This document shows positions 35,706 to 44,144 of a stretch of 64,000 nucleotides of DNA, piece by piece. The position numbers and the translations under genes were made by a program. The notes beneath the pieces are model-generated. The model worked only from the letters and a program-made list of their open reading frames with translations. It was not told the DNA's origin and ran no database searches. Origin of the DNA: Rhodobacteraceae bacterium M382 (GTDB lineage: Bacteria > Pseudomonadota > Alphaproteobacteria > Rhodobacterales > Rhodobacteraceae); assembly GCA_025141015.1 (NCBI GenBank), contig CP081098.1:2796501-2860500 (forward strand). The letters run 5' to 3'. The stretch's first letter is position 1, and each line of letters opens with the position of its first letter.

Positions 35706-36250
35706 GTATTGGTAAAAAGTTGCTGTCACGCCTCCCGCTCAGGCGGTTCGCCCGCGCCGAGGATGGCTCGGCCACCGTTGAATTTGCGATCACGTTTCCG
35801 GCGATGCTGTTTTTCCTGCTGTCGGGTGTGGAACTGGGGTTTGTCACCCTGCACCACGCCAGCCTTGAACGGGCGCTGGACATGACGGTACGAGACATTC
35901 GCCTGGGCACCGGGTCTGCCCCCCAGCACGATGAGATCAAGGATCTGATCTGCGTTCGGGCCGGGTTCATCGAAAACTGTAGTGCGAACCTGAAGCTGGA
36001 AATGGTGTCGATGGATCCGTTCAACTGGACCGGGTTGGACACGGACGCTGATTGTACGGATGCATCCGAAGAAGTGGCTCCGGTACGCAGTTTCGTCAAC
36101 GGCCAGTCAAATGAACTGATGATTTTGCGCGCCTGCGCCAAAATTGATCCAATTTTCCCGACAACGGGTTTGGGTCAGAACATGGTCAAGGACGCCGCCG
36201 GGCAATACGCTCTGGTGTCGACCTCGGCCTTTGTTCAGGAACCGAGGTGA
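35702..36250 (+). CDS. TadE-like pseudopilin-type protein
   Basis: A 182-residue protein with a TadE-type N-terminus: basic region, then EDGSATVEFAITFPAMLFFL with the glutamate typical of pseudopilin-like processing sites. The C-terminal part is periplasmic with four Cys (ICVRAG, NCSA, DCTD, ACAKI). It overlaps the TadG-like gene by four bases. In full Tad systems such proteins are minor pilins; no tadA, rcp or flp gene is present here. Confidence 0.8.
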   Translation: MSIGKKLLSRLPLRRFARAEDGSATVEFAITFPAMLFFLLSGVELGFVTLHHASLERALDMTVRDIRLGTGSAPQHDEIKDLICVRAGFIENCSANLKLEMVSMDPFNWTGLDTDADCTDASEEVAPVRSFVNGQSNELMILRACAKIDPIFPTTGLGQNMVKDAAGQYALVSTSAFVQEPR

Positions 36251-36254
36251 TCTG

Positions 36255-36851
36255 ATGTTGAAACGGCTCCTACAACGGCTCAGGGATTTTGCCCAACGCA
36301 CAGACGGGAATGTGTCCGTGGAGTTCGTCCTGGCCATGCCCATGGTGTTCTGGTCCTTTATGGCCGTCTATGTCTTTTTTGACGGATACCGCCAGAGCAC
36401 GGTGAATCTGAAATCCGCCTATACGATCAGCGATTTGCTGTCGCGTGAAACCAATGCGGTGGATGACGATTACATCGACAGCATGTATTCACTGCTGCAG
36501 GTTCTGACACGGTCGCGTTCTGTGAGCAGACTTCGCGTGACCGTCGTACGCTGGGACGAAGATGACGCGCGCTATTATGTCGATTGGTCCGAAGCGCGTG
36601 GCTATGAAACCGTTCTGACCAATGCCACAATCAGCGGCTTTGAAGACGATCTGCCAATCATGCCGGACAACGAACGGGTCATTCTGGTCGAAACCCGCAA
36701 TGTCTTTGTGCCATTGTTCAATGTCGGCATGGAAGACAAGAACCTGGATAACTTTGTCTTTTCACGCCCCAGATTTGCCCCCAAGCTGGACTTTGACGGA
36801 CCATTGTCGGGCGGCGATGACCACGATGATTTGACCGGCGGGGACGCTTGA
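36255..36851 (+). CDS. Second TadE/TadF-like protein
   Basis: A 198-residue protein with the same plan as the preceding gene: basic start, then RTDGNVSVEFVLAMPMVFWS and a single membrane helix, with an acidic C-terminal tail (GGDDHDDLTGGD). It has no cysteine. GAGGTGAT lies before the ATG at 36255. Four bases separate it from the TadE-like gene. A strong terminator follows, closing the operon. Confidence 0.78.
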   Translation: MLKRLLQRLRDFAQRTDGNVSVEFVLAMPMVFWSFMAVYVFFDGYRQSTVNLKSAYTISDLLSRETNAVDDDYIDSMYSLLQVLTRSRSVSRLRVTVVRWDEDDARYYVDWSEARGYETVLTNATISGFEDDLPIMPDNERVILVETRNVFVPLFNVGMEDKNLDNFVFSRPRFAPKLDFDGPLSGGDDHDDLTGGDA

Positions 36852-36875
36852 CGTCACCCGAAACCGATACGACGG

Positions 36876-36908
36876 CGGGTCACCTTGGCAGTGGCCCGTT
36901 TTCTTTTT
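36876..36908 (+). terminator. Rho-independent terminator of the TadG/TadE operon
   Basis: CGGGTCAC (36876-36883) pairs with GTGGCCCG (36891-36898, one G-T pair), followed by TTTTCTTTTT. It overlaps the end of the convergent gene on the other strand. Confidence 0.85.
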
Positions 36909-37368
36909 GATACAGTATCGCCGCGAGAATTTCGGCCATGGCCTTGCCCTGGGCACCCGGCGTCACCCCACCGACGCCGATCCGTCGCCCCATACGCCAC
37001 CACAACCCGGGTTGCCAGACACGACCGTTCGATGATCGGGTCCGCACCAAAAACCCATGCGATGGTTTGAACGCAAAGAACCCGCGATCAATCCCGTCGA
37101 TATCCTCAATCTCGGCAATCAGGGTTCCGTCCGAGCAGCGCAATTGCGTGTGCGTCAGCTCGATGGAATGTTCCGTCGCCTGCCACATCCGGACCGCGCT
37201 CCACAGCGCACCAACCCCGACCACCAGCAGAAACACCAGCCATTCGGGTTCAGGCGGCGAGGAAAGCGCCACATAAAGCACTGCGCTGCCCACCGACCCC
37301 AGCATCCCGACCCCCATGATCCGGCGCGGCGCAGATGCTTTCATTGTTGCCAGTATTTCGTCCGACAT
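36880..37368 (-). CDS. Two-helix membrane protein, function unknown
   Basis: A 162-residue protein with two hydrophobic helices (about residues 16-36 and 42-60) followed by a soluble domain of beta-strand character (EHSIELTHTQLRCSDGTLIA, FKPSHGFLVRTR, WWRMGRRIGVGGV). The layout resembles bacterial PH-domain membrane proteins, but the family is not certain. Start at MSDEILATM (37368). Convergent with the TadE operon. Confidence 0.7.
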   Translation of the reverse strand: MSDEILATMKASAPRRIMGVGMLGSVGSAVLYVALSSPPEPEWLVFLLVVGVGALWSAVRMWQATEHSIELTHTQLRCSDGTLIAEIEDIDGIDRGFFAFKPSHGFLVRTRSSNGRVWQPGLWWRMGRRIGVGGVTPGAQGKAMAEILAAILYQKENGPLPR

Positions 37369-37494
37369 GTCCCTGCTCCCGGTCATATTCTGTTGTCACA
37401 TACCGGGGCCATACCGCGAAACCGCCGGGACGAACAGCCCCGGCGCAGGATCCATTGGGGCAGTCCCGCAGGAATGCCCGACAGACGCGGGTGC

Positions 37495-38463
37495 CTATTC
37501 GGCCGCCGCACGCCGGATCTTGACCTCGTATCCCGGCTCTTCTGGTTCATCGTCAATCAGTTCCGTCGGAAACCCCGGCGCGGTAATCGACAGGCCCGTG
37601 GCCTCCTCCAGCCGTTCGATCATCCGATCGGATTGGGCGCGCTCGCCATAGCGACGTTGGCCGTCCTTCATCATCTCGATCATCACCGGAGACAATTCCA
37701 GCGGCACGTTGTTGCGATCCGCCAGGGTCTGGAACAGGCCAATGTCCTTCATCACCAGATCCATGGTGAAATTCACATCCCGCGATCCGGACAGGATCAG
37801 CTGGCTTTCGGTCTCATGCGCGAATGAATTCCCTGACGACATGGCAATCGCTTCGTAGGTCATTCCCAGATCCATGCCGCAGGCCTTCATTACCGTCAGC
37901 GCCTCGCAGACCGACAACAGGTTGATATTGGCCAGATAGTTTGTCATCACCTTGAGAATGCTGGAATTCCCAATCTCACCCACATGCAGAATCCGGCGAC
38001 CCATTTTGGTCAGCAGCGGCAGGATCCGGTCAAAGGTTTCGCGTTCGCACCCGGCATAGATCGAGATATTTCCTGTATCTGCTCGGTGGCATCCCCCTGA
38101 CACCGGACAGTCCACCGGATGACCGCCCCGTTCAGTGACCAACGCACCAAGACGTTTGACCTCGGCCACATCCGTGGTCGACATCTCCATCCAGACTTTG
38201 CCCGCCGTGACTTCCGGCAGCATCTCCTGCACCACTGCATCCGACGCCGCAGGCGACGGCAGGCATGTGATGACCGCATCACAGTCGCGCATCATCTGTG
38301 CCGGGCTTCCTCCGGCCTTGGCCCCCCGATCAACAAAGCTCTGCACCAGGTCCGCATCCAAATCGTGGACACATAGATCCACGCCATTGCGCAACAGCGA
38401 TCCAGAGAGCTTGCCGCCTACATTGCCCAGGCCGATGAAGCCAACTTTCAGATCGGTACCCAT
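37495..38463 (-). CDS. NAD-dependent beta-hydroxyacid dehydrogenase (3-hydroxyisobutyrate dehydrogenase family)
   Basis: A 322-residue oxidoreductase. VGFIGLGNVGGKLSGSLLRN is the Rossmann motif, DCPVSGG the substrate-binding loop and GNSSILKVMTNYLANIN holds the catalytic lysine. The family reduces or oxidises short beta-hydroxyacids such as 3-hydroxyisobutyrate or tartronate semialdehyde; the exact substrate is not readable. Divergent from the LysR gene, which may control it. Confidence 0.88.
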   Translation of the reverse strand: MGTDLKVGFIGLGNVGGKLSGSLLRNGVDLCVHDLDADLVQSFVDRGAKAGGSPAQMMRDCDAVITCLPSPAASDAVVQEMLPEVTAGKVWMEMSTTDVAEVKRLGALVTERGGHPVDCPVSGGCHRADTGNISIYAGCERETFDRILPLLTKMGRRILHVGEIGNSSILKVMTNYLANINLLSVCEALTVMKACGMDLGMTYEAIAMSSGNSFAHETESQLILSGSRDVNFTMDLVMKDIGLFQTLADRNNVPLELSPVMIEMMKDGQRRYGERAQSDRMIERLEEATGLSITAPGFPTELIDDEPEEPGYEVKIRRAAAE

Positions 38464-38510
38464 CGCGTTCTCCTCATATCCGCGGGATTTCTTTATTACA
38501 CCGGGCTAAC

Positions 38511-38545
38511 TTGACCTTCGTTAAAAGAAAAACGAATAATAATAC
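38511..38545 (+). promoter_or_regulatory. Possible LysR operator and promoter
   Basis: The inverted repeat TTCGTT-N8-AACGAA at 38517-38536 fits the T-N11-A style of LysR-type binding sites and lies between the divergent dehydrogenase and LysR genes. TTGACC at 38511-38516 and the TAATAAT run after the repeat could be promoter boxes, though the spacing is imperfect. Confidence 0.4.
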
Positions 38546-38573
38546 GATCTGACCCCTAAATTATTTGTGGCAC

Positions 38574-39452
38574 ATGTCCGATCTTCCCAATCTTGTCTGG
38601 CTGCGTGCCTTCGAAGCTTCGGCCCGGTTGCGCAGTTTTACCGCCGCAGCTGATGAGCTGGGCCTGACCCAGGCCGCCGTCAGCCACCAGATCCGCAGTC
38701 TCGAAAAGAGTTTTGGCGTGACTCTTTTCATCCGGCGGGCCCGGCATCTGGAACTGACCGAAATCGGCCACGCGTATTACCCATCCATTTCCCAGGCCTT
38801 GGATGACATTGCCTATTCAACGCGCGGTCTGATCGGTCCCGGATCCGCGCCGGCCGTTACCTTGCGGGCGCCGATTTCGACGGCTGTTTTGTGTGTTGCG
38901 CCCCGATTGGGCGCTTTTCACGCGACGCATCCCAACATACGGGTCCGGCTGGTCTCGGCCGTCTGGGCCGACAGCACATCCGATACCGAGGTGGATATCG
39001 ACGTGCGATTGGGACCATCCAGCTGGTTTGATCGTCGGGCGCATCTGCTGTCGACCGAAACCGTCATCCCGGTGGCCAGCCCCACCCAGGCCCCACAGCT
39101 GACTCGACTGACAGACCTGTTTTCGCAAACCCTGATTCACATACATGGCAATCAGGATCACTGGTTGCGCCTGTCCAAACACCAGAACATACCCTTGGAG
39201 GACCGGAAAACCGCGCTTTTTGTCGACACGACACTGGCCGCGATCGAGCTGGCTGCATCAGGAGCAGGCGCAGCAATGGTCATGCGGCGATACGCAGAAA
39301 TGCCGTTTGCGCAAAACCGGCTGGCACAGGTCGGAGCGGCTGAGATCCCCATGGGTCAGGGGCATTATCTGATGCCCACCGTTGGCGAGAGACCAAAAAC
39401 CAACGAAGTCACCCTTGTAAGGGACTGGATCACGTCGGTCTTTGAAGCATGA
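38574..39452 (+). CDS. LysR-family transcriptional regulator
   Basis: A 292-residue regulator. The N-terminal winged helix reads LVWLRAFEASARLRSFTAAA, ELGLTQAAVSHQIRSLE and LFIRRARHLELTEIG, close to the GcvA subgroup; the C-terminal ligand-binding domain is complete. Divergent from the beta-hydroxyacid dehydrogenase and 45 bases upstream of the dehalogenase-like gene, so it may control either or both. The ligand is unknown. Confidence 0.92.
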   Translation: MSDLPNLVWLRAFEASARLRSFTAAADELGLTQAAVSHQIRSLEKSFGVTLFIRRARHLELTEIGHAYYPSISQALDDIAYSTRGLIGPGSAPAVTLRAPISTAVLCVAPRLGAFHATHPNIRVRLVSAVWADSTSDTEVDIDVRLGPSSWFDRRAHLLSTETVIPVASPTQAPQLTRLTDLFSQTLIHIHGNQDHWLRLSKHQNIPLEDRKTALFVDTTLAAIELAASGAGAAMVMRRYAEMPFAQNRLAQVGAAEIPMGQGHYLMPTVGERPKTNEVTLVRDWITSVFEA

Positions 39453-39497
39453 AATACATCTCTTGCGCCCGGTATTTTCCCCCGATACGGTCACCAC

Positions 39498-40700
39498 ATG
39501 GCATGGCCCCAGAACACTCCTCCACACCGCGATGACGATGCCCGCGCCGGGATCGACGTCACCGATGATTTCGAACGATTTTCTCAACGCAACGACGTTT
39601 TTACCCGGGCGTTCTGGGATGATCGGGTAAAATCCAAACACACCAAAAAATTCTTTTCTTCCTACCGGATGGAAGCCGCGCCACGCCGCGGTGACGGGTT
39701 CACCCAACGCGACTTTGCCCTGCGCAATGCCGCTTGGCTGATTTCAGACATTGTTTCCAATCGCAAAGCATCCGAGGGGCTGCGCGAAGGGTTTCAGGCA
39801 CCGATCCAACCCGACACTCCGGTGGCCTCGGACGCGCTGGAGATCGACGATCCGGCCAAGATGTCGGTGGAAATCAAACGGATTTCCAAATTCTTTGGTG
39901 CCGACCTTTGTGGCATTACAGACTTTGATGAACGCTGGCTCTACAGCGCCCGGGTTGACGCACGCGATTTCTCCGAAGCGCCGCATGAACTGCCCCAAGG
40001 ATTGAATTCCGTCATCGTGCTGGGCCACGAAATGGACAAGGATCTGGTGGCCACCTACCCATCCGCCCTGGCAGGGGCGGCAACCGGTCGGGAATACAGT
40101 CACGAAGCTGCGATCGTGATGCAGCTTGCTGCCTACATTCGAAACCTCGGCTACAAAGCGGTGCCCTCGATGAACGACACCGGCCTGGTGATCCCCTATG
40201 CGGTCAAGGCGGGTCTAGGGGAGTACGCCCGCAACCAGATGGTGATAACACCCGAATTCGGACCTCGGTTGCGGTTTTCAAAAATATTCACCAATCTGCC
40301 GCTTTCTCATGATGTTGCTCAACCGCGTGGCGTAAAGTCCTTTTGTGACATCTGCACCAAATGCGCAGACGCCTGCCCGGTCAAGGCGTTGCCCTTTGGT
40401 CCCCCAGAGGTGGGCGGGCACAATGTGTCAGCCATCAAAGGCGTCCGAAAATGGACGTCGGACGCTGAAAAGTGCTTCTCCTTTTGGGCCAAAATGGCCT
40501 CGGATTGCGCAATCTGCATGCGGGTTTGCCCTTTTAACCGGGACTATGACCGCCTGCGGGATAGATTATGGTTGAAGCTGGCCTTGTCTCCGCTGCGCAA
40601 GCTGGCGCTGCGGTTGAGCAAAGGGCATGGAGCCCGGACCAAACCGGGAGACTGGTGGGCCCCGACCAATCGCTCCCCAAAACGCGACCAAGAGTTTTAG
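39498..40700 (+). CDS. Reductive-dehalogenase-like 4Fe-4S protein, soluble
   Basis: A 400-residue protein with the C-terminal double cluster region of reductive dehalogenases and QueG: CDICTKCADACPVKALP (about residue 283) and, further on, KCFSFW...CAICMRVCPFNRD (about 325-350). The middle part (LPQGLNSVIVLGHEMD, YSHEAAIVMQLAAYIRNLGY, GLGEYARNQMVITPEFGPRL) is the cobalamin-binding-type region of these enzymes. No Tat signal is present, unlike respiratory RdhA, so it would be cytoplasmic. Substrate unknown; it could be a non-dehalogenating relative. Ends in a pair of hairpins. Confidence 0.78.
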   Translation: MAWPQNTPPHRDDDARAGIDVTDDFERFSQRNDVFTRAFWDDRVKSKHTKKFFSSYRMEAAPRRGDGFTQRDFALRNAAWLISDIVSNRKASEGLREGFQAPIQPDTPVASDALEIDDPAKMSVEIKRISKFFGADLCGITDFDERWLYSARVDARDFSEAPHELPQGLNSVIVLGHEMDKDLVATYPSALAGAATGREYSHEAAIVMQLAAYIRNLGYKAVPSMNDTGLVIPYAVKAGLGEYARNQMVITPEFGPRLRFSKIFTNLPLSHDVAQPRGVKSFCDICTKCADACPVKALPFGPPEVGGHNVSAIKGVRKWTSDAEKCFSFWAKMASDCAICMRVCPFNRDYDRLRDRLWLKLALSPLRKLALRLSKGHGARTKPGDWWAPTNRSPKRDQEF

Positions 40701-40738
40701 AAAAAACTCTTGGCAAATTTCTTAGATAAGAAATTTGC
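40688..40738. terminator. Two adjoining perfect hairpins between convergent genes
   Basis: CCAAGAGTTTT/AAAACTCTTGG (40688-40713, 11 bp, overlapping the stop codon) is followed directly by GCAAATTTCTTA/TAAGAAATTTGC (40713-40738, 12 bp). They lie between the dehalogenase-like gene and the convergent cyclase and could end both transcripts. Confidence 0.65.
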
Positions 40739-40765
40739 GCCTGGGACGACCGAAGGCGCGACGGA

Positions 40766-41944
40766 TCAAACCGCATAGACAATTTCAAGCTGGCTCAGCC
40801 CCTTTAACCGATGGGCCCCACAGCTGCGTCCGGGTATCCGAGACCGGGTTCTGAACTGCGAAGACACCAGCAAAGGTTCATCCAGGCTGCTGCAAAGCCC
40901 TGCCAATCGTGCAACCAAATTCACGTCCCGGCCAATCACCGTGTAATCCAGCCGCATTCCGGCCCCGACATTTCCAAAGGCCACCTCGCCAGCATGAAGG
41001 GCGATTCCGACGTCGAAGGTGGGTTCTCCGCTGCGCTGTCTCACTCGGGCCAATACTTCTCGGGCCGCGACCAGCGCACGTTCACAGGCATCCTCTTCGC
41101 CGTCCTGGACCCGAAAAATGGCCAGCACACCGTCCCCCATGAATTTCAAGACCTCACCGCCCACCTCTTCGACAGGCGGCACAACACAATCAAAATAGGC
41201 GTTCAACAGATCGGTGGCCGCGCGGGCGCTCATCTCGGCCGTCAGTTCTGTAAACCTGCGCATGTCAGCCAACAGGATCACAGCACGGATGTGCATGACG
41301 TCGCCGCGATGCACGTCGCCAGACAGGATGCGCCTGTGCGGTTCCTCCCCCACATAGATCCGCAACACCTCTTGCATGGAGCGTGAGGTCGCCAGAATAT
41401 CCTGACAGGCCGCCAGCGCCGGGAAAACCGCGCGCAAGAAGGCCAGATCCGTTTTTGAAAATCCCTCAGGTGCGCGGGTGGCAAAACTGAAAGTGCCGTT
41501 GCGCCCCATCTTCATAAAGACAGGAGCCATCACATATTGGGTGTACCCGTCCTGTTTCAGTTCGGCCACGATCCCATATCGATCATCTGGCGTTTCCGGC
41601 AGCCACAAATCAACCCATTGGCCTGTGCGGTGCACGTCTGCGGCCGGAGAATGCGCATAGCCTTCGCCGCTATCGTCTGAGTATGGAAACAGAAAGCTGC
41701 GTGTCCCCTTGCCCAGCTCCCAGAACCGGGCGCTTGCCACGGCTTCGGCATGCAGGAGCGACACGATGGACGTGGCTCGTTCCAACGGAACCCCTGCGGC
41801 GTGGATGCGTTCGGACATGGCAATCAGCACATCATCGGCATCTGCCAGGAGCAGGGCTTCGCCCAGCATGAAATCAATCAACTCCAAGGCTGCCACCAAC
41901 GTGTCAGACGGCAAACTGGCCAGAATTTCCGATGAACGGGTCAT
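40766..41944 (-). CDS. Adenylate/guanylate cyclase (class III) with N-terminal sensor region
   Basis: A 392-residue protein. Residues 1 to about 210 form a regulatory part without recognised motifs; residues about 225-390 are a class III cyclase domain with VILLADMRRFTELTAEM (first metal Asp), VGGEVLKFMGDGVLAIF (second metal Asp) and DYTVIGRDVNLVARLAGL. It makes cAMP or cGMP in response to an unknown signal; cytoplasmic, no membrane segment. The ATG at 41944 is chosen; the frame is open further upstream. Confidence 0.85.
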   Translation of the reverse strand: MTRSSEILASLPSDTLVAALELIDFMLGEALLLADADDVLIAMSERIHAAGVPLERATSIVSLLHAEAVASARFWELGKGTRSFLFPYSDDSGEGYAHSPAADVHRTGQWVDLWLPETPDDRYGIVAELKQDGYTQYVMAPVFMKMGRNGTFSFATRAPEGFSKTDLAFLRAVFPALAACQDILATSRSMQEVLRIYVGEEPHRRILSGDVHRGDVMHIRAVILLADMRRFTELTAEMSARAATDLLNAYFDCVVPPVEEVGGEVLKFMGDGVLAIFRVQDGEEDACERALVAAREVLARVRQRSGEPTFDVGIALHAGEVAFGNVGAGMRLDYTVIGRDVNLVARLAGLCSSLDEPLLVSSQFRTRSRIPGRSCGAHRLKGLSQLEIVYAV

Positions 41945-42082
41945 GCCACCAGAATACCCTGATGTCATCCAACCCGACAAGGGACCTGTGCAAACCTGCA
42001 CACAGCCCCTGCCCGCGGGACTGTTGTTTCGGACCAACGCAGCGATACGTATAGAACAACCACAGTCACAGGAGACACCACC

Positions 42083-42994
42083 ATGTCCATCCGCCCCGTT
42101 CTGGAAACACGCCCGGCCCACCCCACGCTCGAAGGGGCTGGCGTCAAGCTGCACCGCGCGTTCGGCTTTCAGGATCCGACCGAATTGGATCCCTTCCTGT
42201 TGTTTGACGATTTTCGCAATGACCGCCCCGAGGATTTTGCCAAAGGCTTTCCGTGGCACCCCCATCGCGGCATTGAAACGATCACATATGTGTTGTCAGG
42301 CAGCGTCACCCATGAGGATTCTCTAGGCAACACCGGAGCCCTGGGTGCCGGAGACGTTCAGTGGATGACCGCTGGTTCCGGAATCATGCACCAGGAAATG
42401 CCAACGGCCAGCGCGACCGGCCAGATGCATGGCTTTCAGCTCTGGGGCAATTTACCCGCAGCGCAAAAAATGACCGACCCGCGGTATCAGGACGTCCAGG
42501 CCAAAGAGATTCCCCATGTCATTGATGACGACGGTACATTGGTCAAAATCATCGTGGGATCCTTCTGGGGCAAGACTGGCCCGGTCGACGGAATCGCGGC
42601 CGATCCACAATATCTGGACGTGACCATCCCGGCAGGGGTGCGCAAGACGCTGCCCATCGACACCTATCGCCGCGCTTTTGCCTATGTGTTCGAAGGGGCC
42701 GGTGCCTTTGTCGATGCCGCACGCCCGACCGGTGTGTTGTTGGAAAAGGAAGTCCTGGGGCAAGAACTCAACATCCGAGACATGTCAGGGAACCGCACAT
42801 TGGTGCGATTTGGCAGCGGGGATGAGATCACTGTTCAGGCCGGACCAGAGGGGGTGCGGTTTCTGCTGATCACCGGTGCCCCGATCCAGGAACCTGTGGC
42901 CTGGCACGGCCCCATCGTGATGAACACCCGCGACGAATTGAAGACCGCCATGCAGGACTTGCGCAATGGGACTTTTATCAAGGCTGCTCACTGA
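42083..42994 (+). CDS. Pirin-family protein
   Basis: A 303-residue double-cupin protein. The N-terminal cupin carries the metal-binding motif FPWHPHRGIETITYVL and GDVQWMTAGSGIMHQE; LWGNLPAAQKMTDPRYQD and the C-terminal cupin complete the family pattern. Some bacterial pirins act as quercetinases, others bind metabolic enzymes. AGGAGA precedes the ATG. Single gene. Confidence 0.93.
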   Translation: MSIRPVLETRPAHPTLEGAGVKLHRAFGFQDPTELDPFLLFDDFRNDRPEDFAKGFPWHPHRGIETITYVLSGSVTHEDSLGNTGALGAGDVQWMTAGSGIMHQEMPTASATGQMHGFQLWGNLPAAQKMTDPRYQDVQAKEIPHVIDDDGTLVKIIVGSFWGKTGPVDGIAADPQYLDVTIPAGVRKTLPIDTYRRAFAYVFEGAGAFVDAARPTGVLLEKEVLGQELNIRDMSGNRTLVRFGSGDEITVQAGPEGVRFLLITGAPIQEPVAWHGPIVMNTRDELKTAMQDLRNGTFIKAAH

Positions 42995-43015
42995 ACCCAG
43001 GTGCGCCCCGGACGT

Positions 43016-43606
43016 TCAGTTCGGGGCGACCACCTTGTGCACCATGTCCCAATAGATCGCTTCGACCTGATCCAGCGACAAACGCCCGCCCGCCCGATAC
43101 CAGGTATTGACCCCGTTCAGCATCGCGATCACCGCCAAGGTGGCGATTTTTGTGTCGGGCACATGGAACACACCCTGATCGACCCCCGCCTTCAGGATCA
43201 TCTCCAACGCGTCTTCATATTGACCACGCAGGGTTTCGATTTCTGTGAAATTCTCCGGCGACAGGTTGCGCAGCTCCATATAGGCGATGAACACCGCGTC
43301 CGCGCGTTCCAAATGGAACCGGATGTGAAACCCCGTGAACACGCGCAGTTGCTCCATCGCATCCACCGGCAGATCCTGACCGCGCCACGTGGCAAGAAGG
43401 TCCTGCATGTGGCCCCGCATCAGCCCAAACAACATGCTTTGTTTGTCGGGCGTGTAATTGTACAATGCGCCCGCTTGCACACCGACCTCTTTGGCGATCT
43501 GGCGCATGGATACCGCGGCATAGCCATGCTGAGCAAACAACCTGAGCGCCGCTGTCTGGATACGCGGTCCGGTTATATCGGAGTGGGAACCTTGGGTACG
43601 TGCCAT
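43016..43606 (-). CDS. TetR-family transcriptional regulator
   Basis: A 196-residue repressor. The N-terminal helix-turn-helix reads IQTAALRLFAQHGYAAVSMR, QIAKEVGVQAGALYNYTPDK; the C-terminal ligand domain fits the AcrR-like subgroup with an unknown inducer. It is divergent from a small lipoprotein gene. Target genes cannot be named from the context. Confidence 0.92.
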   Translation of the reverse strand: MARTQGSHSDITGPRIQTAALRLFAQHGYAAVSMRQIAKEVGVQAGALYNYTPDKQSMLFGLMRGHMQDLLATWRGQDLPVDAMEQLRVFTGFHIRFHLERADAVFIAYMELRNLSPENFTEIETLRGQYEDALEMILKAGVDQGVFHVPDTKIATLAVIAMLNGVNTWYRAGGRLSLDQVEAIYWDMVHKVVAPN

Positions 43607-43705
43607 GGCGTCACGCTATCTGAACAGATGTTCAGAAAAAACCCCTGCTTGCGCCTTTTGTCTCAAAAGGGCATCAAGATCCCGAGAAACGAGGAAACAA
43701 ACGTC

Positions 43706-43966
43706 ATGCATTCTGGTCGCCTGCCCGCCACTTTGGTGCTTGCCTGCACTGTTGCCATGATCGGATGCACCCGCGTGCCCGAAATCGAAGAACGGGTTTC
43801 CGACGACATGAGAAATGCCGATTATCCTGAATTGGTGACACTGGACAGCGCGCTGGAAACGCTTCCGCGCCCAAACCAGGCCGGGCAGGAATTGGAACAG
43901 GCTCTAGCGGCACGCAGTGCCCGATTACAGCGACGCGCCGATCAGCTGCGCAGCACGACCCAATAA
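43706..43966 (+). CDS. Small lipoprotein, function unknown
   Basis: An 86-residue protein with a signal peptide ending in the lipobox AMIGC (Cys about residue 21). The mature part is helical and charged (ELEQALAARSARLQRRADQL). The second mature residue is Thr, not Asp, so it would be sorted to the outer membrane under the usual rule. GAGGAAAC precedes the ATG at 43706. No known family. Confidence 0.72.
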   Translation: MHSGRLPATLVLACTVAMIGCTRVPEIEERVSDDMRNADYPELVTLDSALETLPRPNQAGQELEQALAARSARLQRRADQLRSTTQ

Positions 43967-44144
43967 ACGCCTGATGATCTCCCGTTGACTTCTTATGGCC
44001 ACGGTTGCTGAAAAATCGCGGTTTCCCACCCCCAGCCTCGACCCGCGACATTGCACCCATGCGTCGAACCCGCTAAGGCGGTTCCAAGACCCGGTTCAGG
44101 CCGAATACGGTCCCCTAATCAACTACTCATAAGGACTTTCCACC

